Source: Larkinella terrae (GTDB lineage Bacteria > Bacteroidota > Bacteroidia > Cytophagales > Spirosomataceae). Taken from it: a stretch of DNA of 64,000 nt. This document shows, one piece after another, positions 43,381-50,981 of this stretch (its first letter is position 1; each line of letters begins with the position of its first letter). The stretch spans positions 248,001 through 312,000 of the forward strand of contig NZ_WJXZ01000009.1 of the NCBI RefSeq assembly GCF_009668025.1, read 5' to 3'. The notes beneath the pieces were generated by a model, which saw only the letters and a list, made by a program, of their open reading frames with translations, searched no databases and was not told the origin of the DNA. A program made the position numbers and the translations under genes.

Positions 43381-43920
43381 ATGAAAAAATTAACACTACT
43401 GACCATTCTGGCGTGGCTCATCGCTGTCGCCCTTATGCCTTCTGCCAAGGCGCAAACCATCGAAAAAGGCGAGAAATTTCTAAACGCCGGCGTTGGACTT
43501 GGCACCTACACGTATCGCGGTTTGCCAATCGGTGCGTCGTTCGAATACACGATAAAAGACAATTTATCGGTCGGCGGCTCGTTCGATTTCGCCCGTTACG
43601 GTTACAACAGTGGTGGCTACAAATGGAATTACACCTTTCTGTTTTTCACGGCCCGAGGCTCCTACCATTTCGGTGATATCCTGGATATTAGCGATAGCAA
43701 ATTCGACCCGTACGCGGGCATTTCGCTGGGTCTCCGCACTTCTTCTTACAGCGATACCTACGGTTCTTCGCGCGACTATTACAGTCCTTACGGTAACTCC
43801 CTTTTCCTGGGGCTGCACCTCGGTTCGCGGTACATGTTCTCGGAAAAAATCGGCGGTTTTGCTGAAATCGGTTACGGCGTGGCGGTTTTACGCGTCGGTC
43901 TGACGGCCAAATTCAAGTAA
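43381..43920 (+). CDS. Small outer-membrane beta-barrel-like protein
   Basis: A 179-residue exported protein with signal peptide (MKKLTLLTILAWLIAVALMPSAKAQ). The mature region alternates in beta-strand fashion with many Gly, Tyr and Phe residues: VGLGTYTYRGLPIGASFEYTIKDNLSVGGSFDFARYGYNS, FLFFTARGSYHFGDI and YSPYGNSLFLGLHLGSRYMF, ending in VAVLRVGLTAKFK, an aromatic-ended strand typical of small Bacteroidota OmpW/Opacity-like barrels. No function known. The next gene begins 13 bp later and is probably co-transcribed. Confidence 0.85.
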   Translation: MKKLTLLTILAWLIAVALMPSAKAQTIEKGEKFLNAGVGLGTYTYRGLPIGASFEYTIKDNLSVGGSFDFARYGYNSGGYKWNYTFLFFTARGSYHFGDILDISDSKFDPYAGISLGLRTSSYSDTYGSSRDYYSPYGNSLFLGLHLGSRYMFSEKIGGFAEIGYGVAVLRVGLTAKFK

Positions 43921-43932
43921 GACGATCCGGCA

Positions 43933-44886
43933 ATGAAAAAGAACTTTTTTGTAGTAGCGTTCACCGTGGTCGCCGGTGGGTGGTGGATAGCCGCCCGGCC
44001 CGCCGACATTGTGGCCGACCTCGCCCTGACCACCGAGCAGGTTCAGCAAACTGCATTCACCAACGTTACCTCGGACCACCTCACCGCCACTTATTCCCAG
44101 AAGGTTCGGCAACTGGCGAAGAACATTCCGGACGGTTCGCGCGTGGCCGCCGTTCAGGCGATGGGCGCGGTGGTGCGGTCATATGTTAGTTCCGCCGATT
44201 TTAAAAACCGGTATCAGAACTGGCTGAAGAACAAATACGGGGTCAGTGACGACCAAACCCGCAATGCGGCCCAGGCGCAAAACACCTCGATGAATGACGT
44301 TCAGGCGGCTTATAACCAGCAGGCTGCGATGGTTCAAAATGCCTTCAGCCAGATGCCGCCTGCTACGCTGGCCATGATGATTCAAAGCCAGATTCAGATG
44401 GTACAGCAGGAAGCTTCGAATGCTGAAGGACAAGAAAAAACCGCCAAAACGCAGGAATTAACGGAATTGAAACGGTTACAGGCGCTCTCCAAAACCAAAC
44501 CGGACGAGTTCAAGAAGCAATATGTTGCCTACTCGAACAAATCGCTCCAGAAGCAAATGGCGCAAAACCGGGGGAATGTGGAGGGCGAACTGGCAGAGCA
44601 GAAGGCACAGGCGGCCGACTATCAGAAACGGCTGGCCGAATATAAAACCGCTCCCGGTTTAAACACCGCGCTGAAGCAGCGGCTGAACGACTTTATTGCC
44701 CTGGCCGGTAGCGTCGATTTTGACGCACAACTGACGAAACGCGGCTCTAAAATGGAATTCGTGAATCCGGAATACCGCAACAAACCCGATAACTGGAAAC
44801 TGCTGTTCCGCATGGGCAAAGAACCGGTTCAGGCCGCGCGAACCTTTGCCCAAAACTGGGTGAAGGATCTGGATTCCCAAAAGTAA
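43933..44886 (+). CDS. Secreted coiled-coil protein of unknown function
   Basis: A 317-residue protein with an N-terminal signal or anchor segment (MKKNFFVVAFTVVAGGWWIAARPAD). The mature part is almost entirely helical and rich in Ala, Gln and Lys, with long amphipathic stretches (ARNAAQAQNTSMNDVQAAYNQQAAMVQNAF and EGELAEQKAQAADYQKRLAEYK). It may form an elongated periplasmic coiled coil. No family is recognised. It is the second gene of a pair with the small barrel protein. Confidence 0.75.
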   Translation: MKKNFFVVAFTVVAGGWWIAARPADIVADLALTTEQVQQTAFTNVTSDHLTATYSQKVRQLAKNIPDGSRVAAVQAMGAVVRSYVSSADFKNRYQNWLKNKYGVSDDQTRNAAQAQNTSMNDVQAAYNQQAAMVQNAFSQMPPATLAMMIQSQIQMVQQEASNAEGQEKTAKTQELTELKRLQALSKTKPDEFKKQYVAYSNKSLQKQMAQNRGNVEGELAEQKAQAADYQKRLAEYKTAPGLNTALKQRLNDFIALAGSVDFDAQLTKRGSKMEFVNPEYRNKPDNWKLLFRMGKEPVQAARTFAQNWVKDLDSQK

Positions 44887-44988
44887 ACTTTTGCATATTT
44901 TTCAGGTTAGGTATCGAAATTCTGCTGGCTTTGTCGGCAGGATTTTCTGTTTTCGGCCGATTTATTCACCATCCGTCAGAAATTCCAG

Positions 44989-44996
44989 CAACTTTG
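44989..44996 (+). promoter_or_regulatory. -7-like box of the CE15-like esterase, 4 nt before ATG
   Basis: CAACTTTG (one mismatch to TAnnTTTG) is followed by exactly four bases (CGCA) and then the ATG at 45001, the same spacing as for queE. Confidence 0.4.
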
Positions 44997-45000
44997 CGCA

Positions 45001-46254
45001 ATGAAAACGGCCTTTTCCAGCTTCCTGATTCTGCTCAACGTCATCAGTCTTCGGGCCCAATCGCCTTCCTTGCCCAATCCGCTTATTTTTAAAAATGGCA
45101 AACCGGTCAAAACCGCCAGGCAATGGCAGACCGAACGCCGTGGGGAGTTGCTGGAGTGGTTTGCGAACGAAATGTACGGCCACGCACCCGGCAAACCGCC
45201 GAAAATGACGTTTTCCGTTTTTGACACCGATCCGAAGGCGCTGGGCGGAAAAGCGACCCGCAAACAGATCGCCATTTTTCTGAACGGACTGGAGAGCGGG
45301 CCGCGCATCGACGTGTTGATTTACCTGCCGAATCAGGTCCAAAAACCGGTTCCGGCTATCCTGGGCCTGAATTTCTGGGGAAATCACGCCATCAATCCCG
45401 ATCCCGGTATACGGATTTCCACGAGCTGGATGGAGTCGGGTCGCGGAAATCCGTACATCGATGTGTCCTGCGTAGCCGATCACCGCTCGACCGAAGCCTG
45501 CCGGGGCATCAACGCCCGTCAGTGGCCGGTCGATAGTCTTTTGAAACGGGGTTATGCGCTGGTGACGGCCTACCGCGAAGACATTGCGTCCGATAATCCG
45601 AAAACCGGTTTTACAACGGGCGTTCATCCGCTGTATCCCGAATTTCAAAATCGCGGTGACAATTTCGGGACGGTGGCGGCCTGGGCGTGGGGTTTGAGCC
45701 GAATCATGGATTATTTACAAACCGACTCCGCCATCGACGCCAAACGGGTGGCGGTTTTCGGCTGGTCGCGGTTGGGGAAAGCGGCTTTGTGGGGGGGCGC
45801 GACCGATCCGCGTTTTGCGATGGTCATCAGCAACGAATCGGGCGCGGGCGGTGCCAAACTGTTTCGTCGGGGCCGGGGCGAAAACATCCGGCGGCTGAAC
45901 ACGGTTTTTCCGCACTGGTTTTGCGGAAATTTTCAGAAATACATGGATCAGGACTCGCTGCTGCCTTTCGATCAGCACGAGGTTATTTCGCTGATTGCGC
46001 CCCGACCGGTTTACGTTGCCAGCGCCGAAAACGACAAGGGTTCCGATCCTTCAGGTGAGTTTGCCAGCGCCCAGGCGGCTGATGCCGTTTACCGGTTTTT
46101 AGGAACGAACGGTTTACCAGCAACCACACAACCACCACTGAATCAATCGGTTCAGGGCCGAATCGGTTACCACATCCGCCCTGGGGACCACGACGTTTTA
46201 TGGTACGACTGGTCCCAATTCCTGCGATTCGCGGATACGTTTTTCAAGCAATAG
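45001..46254 (+). CDS. CE15-like (4-O-methyl-glucuronoyl) esterase
   Basis: A 417-residue secreted alpha/beta hydrolase (signal peptide MKTAFSSFLILLNVISLRAQ). The nucleophile motif GWSRLGK at Ser256 is the CE15 glucuronoyl-esterase signature, and catalytic His397 lies in RPGDHDVLWYDW. Other matches are FANEMYGHAPGKPPK and LNFWGNHAINPDPG in the N-terminal lid. CE15 enzymes break ester links between lignin alcohols and glucuronoxylan, releasing hemicellulose from plant cell walls; broader substrate ranges are known in Bacteroidota. With the sulfatases and glycosidase it suggests plant or algal glycan breakdown. Confidence 0.85.
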   Translation: MKTAFSSFLILLNVISLRAQSPSLPNPLIFKNGKPVKTARQWQTERRGELLEWFANEMYGHAPGKPPKMTFSVFDTDPKALGGKATRKQIAIFLNGLESGPRIDVLIYLPNQVQKPVPAILGLNFWGNHAINPDPGIRISTSWMESGRGNPYIDVSCVADHRSTEACRGINARQWPVDSLLKRGYALVTAYREDIASDNPKTGFTTGVHPLYPEFQNRGDNFGTVAAWAWGLSRIMDYLQTDSAIDAKRVAVFGWSRLGKAALWGGATDPRFAMVISNESGAGGAKLFRRGRGENIRRLNTVFPHWFCGNFQKYMDQDSLLPFDQHEVISLIAPRPVYVASAENDKGSDPSGEFASAQAADAVYRFLGTNGLPATTQPPLNQSVQGRIGYHIRPGDHDVLWYDWSQFLRFADTFFKQ

Positions 46255-46259
46255 CCAGT

Positions 46260-46335
46260 TTTCTGAACACGGTTTTCAGTGTTCCATATTCGTTATTCAG
46301 TATTCGATATTCGTTATTCACTTTTCAATATTTGC
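46260..46335. repeat. AT-rich tandem TATTCG-type repeat
   Basis: Between the esterase and the AraC-like gene the units ATATTCGTTATTCA and GTATTCGATATTCG recur several times. Similar TATTGAATACCGAATACCGA strings occur at about 55938 and 60541. Confidence 0.5.
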
Positions 46336-46400
46336 CATTAAATCCCTTATTCTCATTCCTGCCAGCGTTTACAGAAAACCGAAAACCGCACACCATTCTC

Positions 46401-46892
46401 CTAACAAGCCGACAGTTGATACGCCTTGGGATTATGACCGGTCCATTTTTTGAAGGCCCGGCGGAACGAACTCGGTTCGTCATATCCCATGACACAGGCG
46501 ATTTCGTTGATATTGTGTTGCGTGGTGCGGATCAACCGCAGGGCGATATCCCGGCGGGCGTAATCGATTATTTCCCGAAAATTGACATCCTCGGCCTGTA
46601 AACGGCGTTGCAGCGACCGCACCGATAACCCCAATTCATCGGCCACATCTTCGATCTGAGCGGTTTGCTGGTGATCCAGTCGGCGGAGAACAATGGCGCG
46701 GGCCTGCTCGGCCACCGGTTGCGTCTGCCGATAACCCGCTCCGTATTCCATTGCCTGACAAACGTAATCGAAGACTTCGGTCGGGTTGATGCCCATCCGT
46801 TGACAAACGGCTTCAACATGGTCTCTGTTGCCGTTCAGGGCACTGTTCAGAATGGTTTTTAATGAGTTAAAGGGTGTCGATTGCGGATACAT
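46401..46892 (-). CDS. Short AraC-type HTH regulator
   Basis: A 163-residue regulator with the AraC DNA-binding domain in its C-terminal 100 residues: QIEDVADELGLSVRSLQRRLQAEDV and INEIACVMGYDEPSSFRRAFKKWTGHNPKAYQ. The N-terminal 60 residues (MYPQSTPFNSLKTILNSALNGNRDHVEAVCQRMGI) do not form the usual arabinose-type cupin sensor, so ligand binding, if any, is different or carried by another protein. It is a single gene on the minus strand beyond the esterase gene. Confidence 0.85.
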   Translation of the reverse strand: MYPQSTPFNSLKTILNSALNGNRDHVEAVCQRMGINPTEVFDYVCQAMEYGAGYRQTQPVAEQARAIVLRRLDHQQTAQIEDVADELGLSVRSLQRRLQAEDVNFREIIDYARRDIALRLIRTTQHNINEIACVMGYDEPSSFRRAFKKWTGHNPKAYQLSAC

Positions 46893-47024
46893 GTTGTTTA
46901 CGGGACGTAGTGAATTACTTAAATCGATGACAAGTAATTCAACTTTTCAGCCCACGGAAACCTTGAAGGTCACAAAGTGCGGGATTCGGTACTTGAAATG
47001 GCATTTTGGCCTTCTCAACCGACA

Positions 47025-48095
47025 TCAGAATCCGAACCAGTTGGCGATCATCTGAGACGGTCGGGCGCTTTCCAGTTGCTGCTCCAGTTTGTCGGGAATT
47101 TTGGGGAAGAAGTCGATTCCGGTTTGTCTTTCTACCTCATCCACCGTCACGACAAACTGCTTCAGTGAGCCGTCGGATTCCTCGTTTTTCAACAGAAAAG
47201 CGATCATTCGAATATCCGGATTGTTGCAATACAACAGCACTTTGTAATAATATTCGGGAACGGCAATCTGATTTTTCTTGCCAATGGTCGGTAAACCGGG
47301 TCGCAAAACCGGGCCGGTAACGACGTAAATTCCCTGATCGCGCAACGCCCAGACCCGCACCTGTTCTTCCAGTTTTTTCCAGATTCCCCGATTAAAATCC
47401 GGCACCTGCGGGCTGATGTTGCTCATGTAAAACGTCTGCTTCATCATTTCTTTCGAAAACTTGAAGTCGCCCGCCGGGGCCAGATGCCCGCGATCGTAGC
47501 CGGAACGGGAGTAATCCGACGACAAAGCGGAACCGGTTTCAACTGACGGATCGGGCTGAAACTGCTCATTTTTGCGTTCGGCATCGCCCAGAATTTCGTT
47601 TTCCAGCAAGGGGTACGAAACCCAGTCGGCCTGTTCGTATTCTTCGCGATACCGCAGGGTGTAGCCGTCGTGACGAATGATTTCGTCGGTTGGTTGAACG
47701 GTCGGCAGCGTAAAATCGACCAGTTTTTCAAAATCGAACAGCTTTTTTGTACTATTGGCTTTCGGAACCGAGCGGTTTTCCCGGCCCTCCGATTTGGCTT
47801 TTTCCAGCATCGACCGGTCGTCGCTCGCTTCCGTGTCCGTGTTGTCGGCGGCTACTTCCTGCGTCGGTTCGGGAGCTTTGTAGGGATTTTCCTTCGCGGT
47901 TTCTTTCGACGACGATTTGATCCCCACCAGGCTTTTGATATCATTCCAGAAAGCCACAACCGGTTCCGTTCGCCCGCCATAATGCAGGAAAAGGCCGATC
48001 AGGAAGAAAATGAGGAGAAGAATCAGCGTATTGCTGCGCAACCGGAATCCACTCCGATGAACATGCTCAGGGGTATTTGGCGAACGAAAAAACAT
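47025..48095 (-). CDS. Membrane-anchored DNA/RNA non-specific endonuclease (NUC1 family)
   Basis: A 356-residue nuclease. A transmembrane helix at about 22-40 (TLILLLIFFLIGLFLHYGG) anchors it, followed by an acidic, low-complexity spacer to about 130. The beta-beta-alpha-metal nuclease domain covers 135-350 and has the signature DRGHLAPAGDF with His204, and later MSNISPQVPDFNRGIWKKLEE. Such enzymes cut DNA and RNA with Mg2+ and may scavenge nucleotides or act outside the cell. A TAACTTAG string four bases before the ATG on the minus strand resembles the leaderless promoter pattern. Confidence 0.93.
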   Translation of the reverse strand: MFFRSPNTPEHVHRSGFRLRSNTLILLLIFFLIGLFLHYGGRTEPVVAFWNDIKSLVGIKSSSKETAKENPYKAPEPTQEVAADNTDTEASDDRSMLEKAKSEGRENRSVPKANSTKKLFDFEKLVDFTLPTVQPTDEIIRHDGYTLRYREEYEQADWVSYPLLENEILGDAERKNEQFQPDPSVETGSALSSDYSRSGYDRGHLAPAGDFKFSKEMMKQTFYMSNISPQVPDFNRGIWKKLEEQVRVWALRDQGIYVVTGPVLRPGLPTIGKKNQIAVPEYYYKVLLYCNNPDIRMIAFLLKNEESDGSLKQFVVTVDEVERQTGIDFFPKIPDKLEQQLESARPSQMIANWFGF

Positions 48096-48099
48096 GGTG

Positions 48100-48107
48100 C
48101 TAAGTTA
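48100..48107 (-). promoter_or_regulatory. -7-like box of the nuclease gene, 4 nt before ATG
   Basis: On the minus strand TAACTTAG, one mismatch to TAnnTTTG, is followed by CACC and the ATG at 48095. Confidence 0.35.
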
Positions 48108-48165
48108 CGAATACATTCCAAAGTTGGCATTCGATAATTGTTACCGAATACACAAATACGGTTAT

Positions 48166-48173
48166 TAATTTTG
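48166..48173 (+). promoter_or_regulatory. -7 box of the HI0933-type flavoprotein gene
   Basis: TAATTTTG matches TAnnTTTG, 30 bases before the ATG at 48204. Confidence 0.5.
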
Positions 48174-48203
48174 TCAGTTGTTGCCCTTAAAGTTTGATTC
48201 TGC

Positions 48204-49445
48204 ATGCCGTCATTTAAAATTGTCGTTATCGGTGGGGGAGCTGCCGGTTTTTTTGGAGCCATCACTGCCGCCGAAACGTTCCCGAACGCCGAAATTACGT
48301 TACTTGAAAAAAGCAAAACCGTCCTGAACAAAGTCCGGATTTCGGGAGGTGGTCGCTGCAACGTAACGCATTCGTGTTTCGACAATCGCAAACTGATCAA
48401 AAACTACCCGCGTGGCGAATCCTTTTTGCGTCCCTTACTCAAACAATTCGATGCGGCTTCCACCGTCAACTGGTTTGAAAGCCGGGGCATCCGCCTGAAA
48501 GCCGAAGCCGACGGACGGATGTTTCCGGTTACCGATTTATCCGAAACGATCATTTCGTGTTTACTGCAGGAAGCGCGTCGGCTGAACGTTCAAATCCGGA
48601 CGAGCTGCGGGGTCAAATCACTGATTCCTTCGGATGGGCGTTGGGAAATTGAAACGCTTTCCGGCGAAAACTGGCTCGTCGACCGGGTTTTGATTGCGGT
48701 TGGCGGTTATCCGCAACCGGCTTCCTACGGCTGGATTCCGGGATTGGACGAAGCCGATCAAGCGCCCAAACAACTGATTTCGCCGGTGCCGTCGTTGTTT
48801 ACGTTCAATACCCCCAACAATCCGCTGCTGTCGCTGGCGGGCGTTTCCGTGCCGGACGCCATCATTCGGGTTTCCGGCACGAAGCAGGAACAACGCGGAC
48901 CGGTTTTGATCACCCACTGGGGATTCAGCGGCCCGGCGGTTTTACGCCTGTCGGCCTGGGCTGCACGCGAGCTGGCGGAATTGAATTACACCCACGAAAT
49001 CCGCATCAACTGGCTGGCGGCCCTGAACGAAAACCAGGTGCGGGAGCAGATGCAAAGTTACCGGCAACAGCATCCCAAAAAACAGGTAGCGACGCAATCG
49101 CTGTTTGGACTGCCGGGACGGCTGTGGTCGGCACTGGCAACGGAAGCCGGTATTTCGCCAACGGAGCGATGGGCCGAATTGGCCGGCAAAGCCCAAAACC
49201 GGTTGATTAACCTGCTGACCAACAATACATTTGCGGTTTCCGGCAAAAGTACGTTTAAGGAAGAATTCGTTACCTGTGGCGGAATCGCAACCGACGCGCT
49301 CAAGCCTGAAACGCTGGAAAGCAAGCAGTTTCCGGGGCTGTTTTTTGCGGGCGAAGTGCTGAATGTCGACGGCATCACGGGCGGTTTTAATTTCCAGAAT
49401 GCCTGGACGACGGGCTACGTAGCAGGGAAAAATATCGGCATTTAG
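48204..49445 (+). CDS. HI0933-family NAD(P)/FAD-dependent oxidoreductase (BaiN-like)
   Basis: A 413-residue flavoprotein. The FAD-binding motif GGGAAGFFGAI opens the protein, followed by LLEKSKTVLNKVRISGGGRCNVT, the HI0933 signature. The C-terminal motif LFFAGEVLNVDGITGGFNFQNAW binds the cofactor. Members include BaiN-like enzymes and aminoacetone-oxidase-labelled proteins, most with unknown substrates. The gene is divergent from the nuclease gene. Confidence 0.92.
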   Translation: MPSFKIVVIGGGAAGFFGAITAAETFPNAEITLLEKSKTVLNKVRISGGGRCNVTHSCFDNRKLIKNYPRGESFLRPLLKQFDAASTVNWFESRGIRLKAEADGRMFPVTDLSETIISCLLQEARRLNVQIRTSCGVKSLIPSDGRWEIETLSGENWLVDRVLIAVGGYPQPASYGWIPGLDEADQAPKQLISPVPSLFTFNTPNNPLLSLAGVSVPDAIIRVSGTKQEQRGPVLITHWGFSGPAVLRLSAWAARELAELNYTHEIRINWLAALNENQVREQMQSYRQQHPKKQVATQSLFGLPGRLWSALATEAGISPTERWAELAGKAQNRLINLLTNNTFAVSGKSTFKEEFVTCGGIATDALKPETLESKQFPGLFFAGEVLNVDGITGGFNFQNAWTTGYVAGKNIGI

Positions 49446-49602
49446 GCCATTCCGTTCGTTAAGCCGGTAGAAAATCATATTATTGTATAACCAAATTCCT
49501 TTTACAGGCTTGATCCAATTGATCGATCCATTAGAGTTGCAATGCCAGCGATGGATTGGATTCCACTTTCTGGAAAATAGTGAAGCAACTGGGAAAAAAT
49601 GT

Positions 49603-49610
49603 TATTTTTG
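49603..49610 (+). promoter_or_regulatory. -7 box of the Uma2 gene
   Basis: TATTTTTG matches TAnnTTTG, 16 bases before the ATG at 49627. Confidence 0.45.
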
Positions 49611-49626
49611 ATAAAAAAACAGCGGT

Positions 49627-50103
49627 ATGGAAACCCCAACGATCTCTCAATACGAACTCGAACGCGGAAAACCAATGCCGAGTAAAAACCACGCCATTAT
49701 TCAAAGTCGCCTGATCATCGCATTTGCAAAACTGACGGGCGACCGGTTTACAATTCTCTCCGAAATCAGTGTCGATTTGCCGACGGGCGGAGTCGTTCCG
49801 GATATTGCGTTGTATCCGCCAACTTCTTATGAAGCTTTCAACGACGAAGTCGAAATGACGACTCCCCCACTCTGTGCCATTGAAATTATTTCCCCTTCCC
49901 AAAATAACCAGCAGTTTATTAAGAAAGCCGAAAATTATTTTAAAGCCGGAACACGATCATGCTGGGTTGTTGATCCGGTTTTCCGGCAAATCCACGTTTT
50001 TGACAGTCCGGAGCAGTACCAGACTTTTCAGGCCGGTCGGGAGGACACGTTGATTGATCGGGTTATGGACATCCGGCTTTCGTTGCAGGAGATCTTTAAA
50101 TAA
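49627..50103 (+). CDS. Uma2-family (DUF820) putative endonuclease
   Basis: A 158-residue protein of the PD-(D/E)XK superfamily. The motifs are VPDIALYP (Asp), PLCAIEIISPSQ (the ExV/I core) and IKKAENYFKAGTRSCWVVDPVFRQIHVF (Lys and the following strand), as in Uma2/DUF820 proteins. These are numerous in cyanobacteria and some Bacteroidota, often as scattered copies; the biological target is unknown. The next gene follows 24 bp later on the same strand. Confidence 0.88.
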   Translation: METPTISQYELERGKPMPSKNHAIIQSRLIIAFAKLTGDRFTILSEISVDLPTGGVVPDIALYPPTSYEAFNDEVEMTTPPLCAIEIISPSQNNQQFIKKAENYFKAGTRSCWVVDPVFRQIHVFDSPEQYQTFQAGREDTLIDRVMDIRLSLQEIFK

Positions 50104-50127
50104 ATCCGTTTCTTCGGTCAGCAATCG

Positions 50128-50850
50128 ATGCCCACGCCCCAATTTCTGGACTTTTCGGGAAATCACAACGTCTTTAAAAACGATTCGGATCAAACGATTA
50201 CGGTTTTTACCGAACTGTACCTGTATGGTTCCGTCGCTACTGACGAACTGGCCAACCGAATTGCCTATAATGTAGTCCGGGTTTGGGATCGACCGGCGGT
50301 TATTCTCTCCCTCGACGATATCGATTTTCTGATTCGCTTTCACGTAATCGGCACTTTCGTCGACGATCCGCTACCGTTGCTGAAGAAAAACCGGGACTTT
50401 AAAAAGATGTTTTTCCGGGTCGAAACCGCAACCGACAATGCACTGGGCGGGATTTCATACATGGATGGGCTGAAAAGCAATACCGGTTTTTTCCGGCTCG
50501 ACAACGTGGGTTTCGATGGTTCGACAACTGAAGCCCACGAAATCGGGCACGGCTGGGGCCTGGTTCCCGGTACGCCCGACGGCCATCCCCTGAATCTTAA
50601 CCTGATCGGGAAAGGCCAACCGGGTATCATGTATCCGCGCGGCACCCTCGTCGATCCTGAATACCAGTGGAATCCGTCGGCCCGGCCCGGCGAGTTCGGG
50701 GGCACGCTGAAACCGGACAAACGCGTGGCCACGCTGGAAGACATTGCCATGCTGGGCCTCGATCAGCTTGATTATGACTGGCAGGGACGCGCCAAATTGG
50801 GCGGACTGACCAACATTTATCACGACTTCCAGCCGACATTGCCGCTTTAA
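50128..50850 (+). CDS. Metzincin-like metallopeptidase-domain protein
   Basis: A 240-residue protein without a signal peptide. It contains TTEAHEIGHGWGL with zinc-binding His137, His141 and catalytic Glu138. A later GIMYPRG near residue 168 can act as the Met-turn, and His153 in TPDGHP may be the third ligand. The HExxH plus Met-turn arrangement points to a metzincin-type zinc peptidase, but the spacing to the third ligand differs from the classical HExxHxxGxxH. The N-terminal 100 residues are beta-rich and not recognised. It is probably co-transcribed with the Uma2 gene. Confidence 0.72.
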   Translation: MPTPQFLDFSGNHNVFKNDSDQTITVFTELYLYGSVATDELANRIAYNVVRVWDRPAVILSLDDIDFLIRFHVIGTFVDDPLPLLKKNRDFKKMFFRVETATDNALGGISYMDGLKSNTGFFRLDNVGFDGSTTEAHEIGHGWGLVPGTPDGHPLNLNLIGKGQPGIMYPRGTLVDPEYQWNPSARPGEFGGTLKPDKRVATLEDIAMLGLDQLDYDWQGRAKLGGLTNIYHDFQPTLPL

Positions 50851-50852
50851 AG

Positions 50853-50960
50853 CCCTGACAGCGGTCGCAGACCCTGTCAGCGGCAAACCTTGTTCTCAAC
50901 AAATTTTAATTGCTCAGTACATTTTTCAACCGCTGACAGGGTCTTCGACCGCTGTCAGGG
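50853..50960. repeat. Long inverted repeat with 31-bp arms
   Basis: Arms 50853-50883 and 50930-50960 match at 30 of 31 bases. Each arm contains two copies of the 11-base unit CCCTGACAGCG or CCCTGTCAGCG, so it is also a tandem repeat. It lies between convergent genes and might terminate both. Confidence 0.75.
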
Positions 50961-50981
50961 TTTCTCAACAAGCCTTACTCT

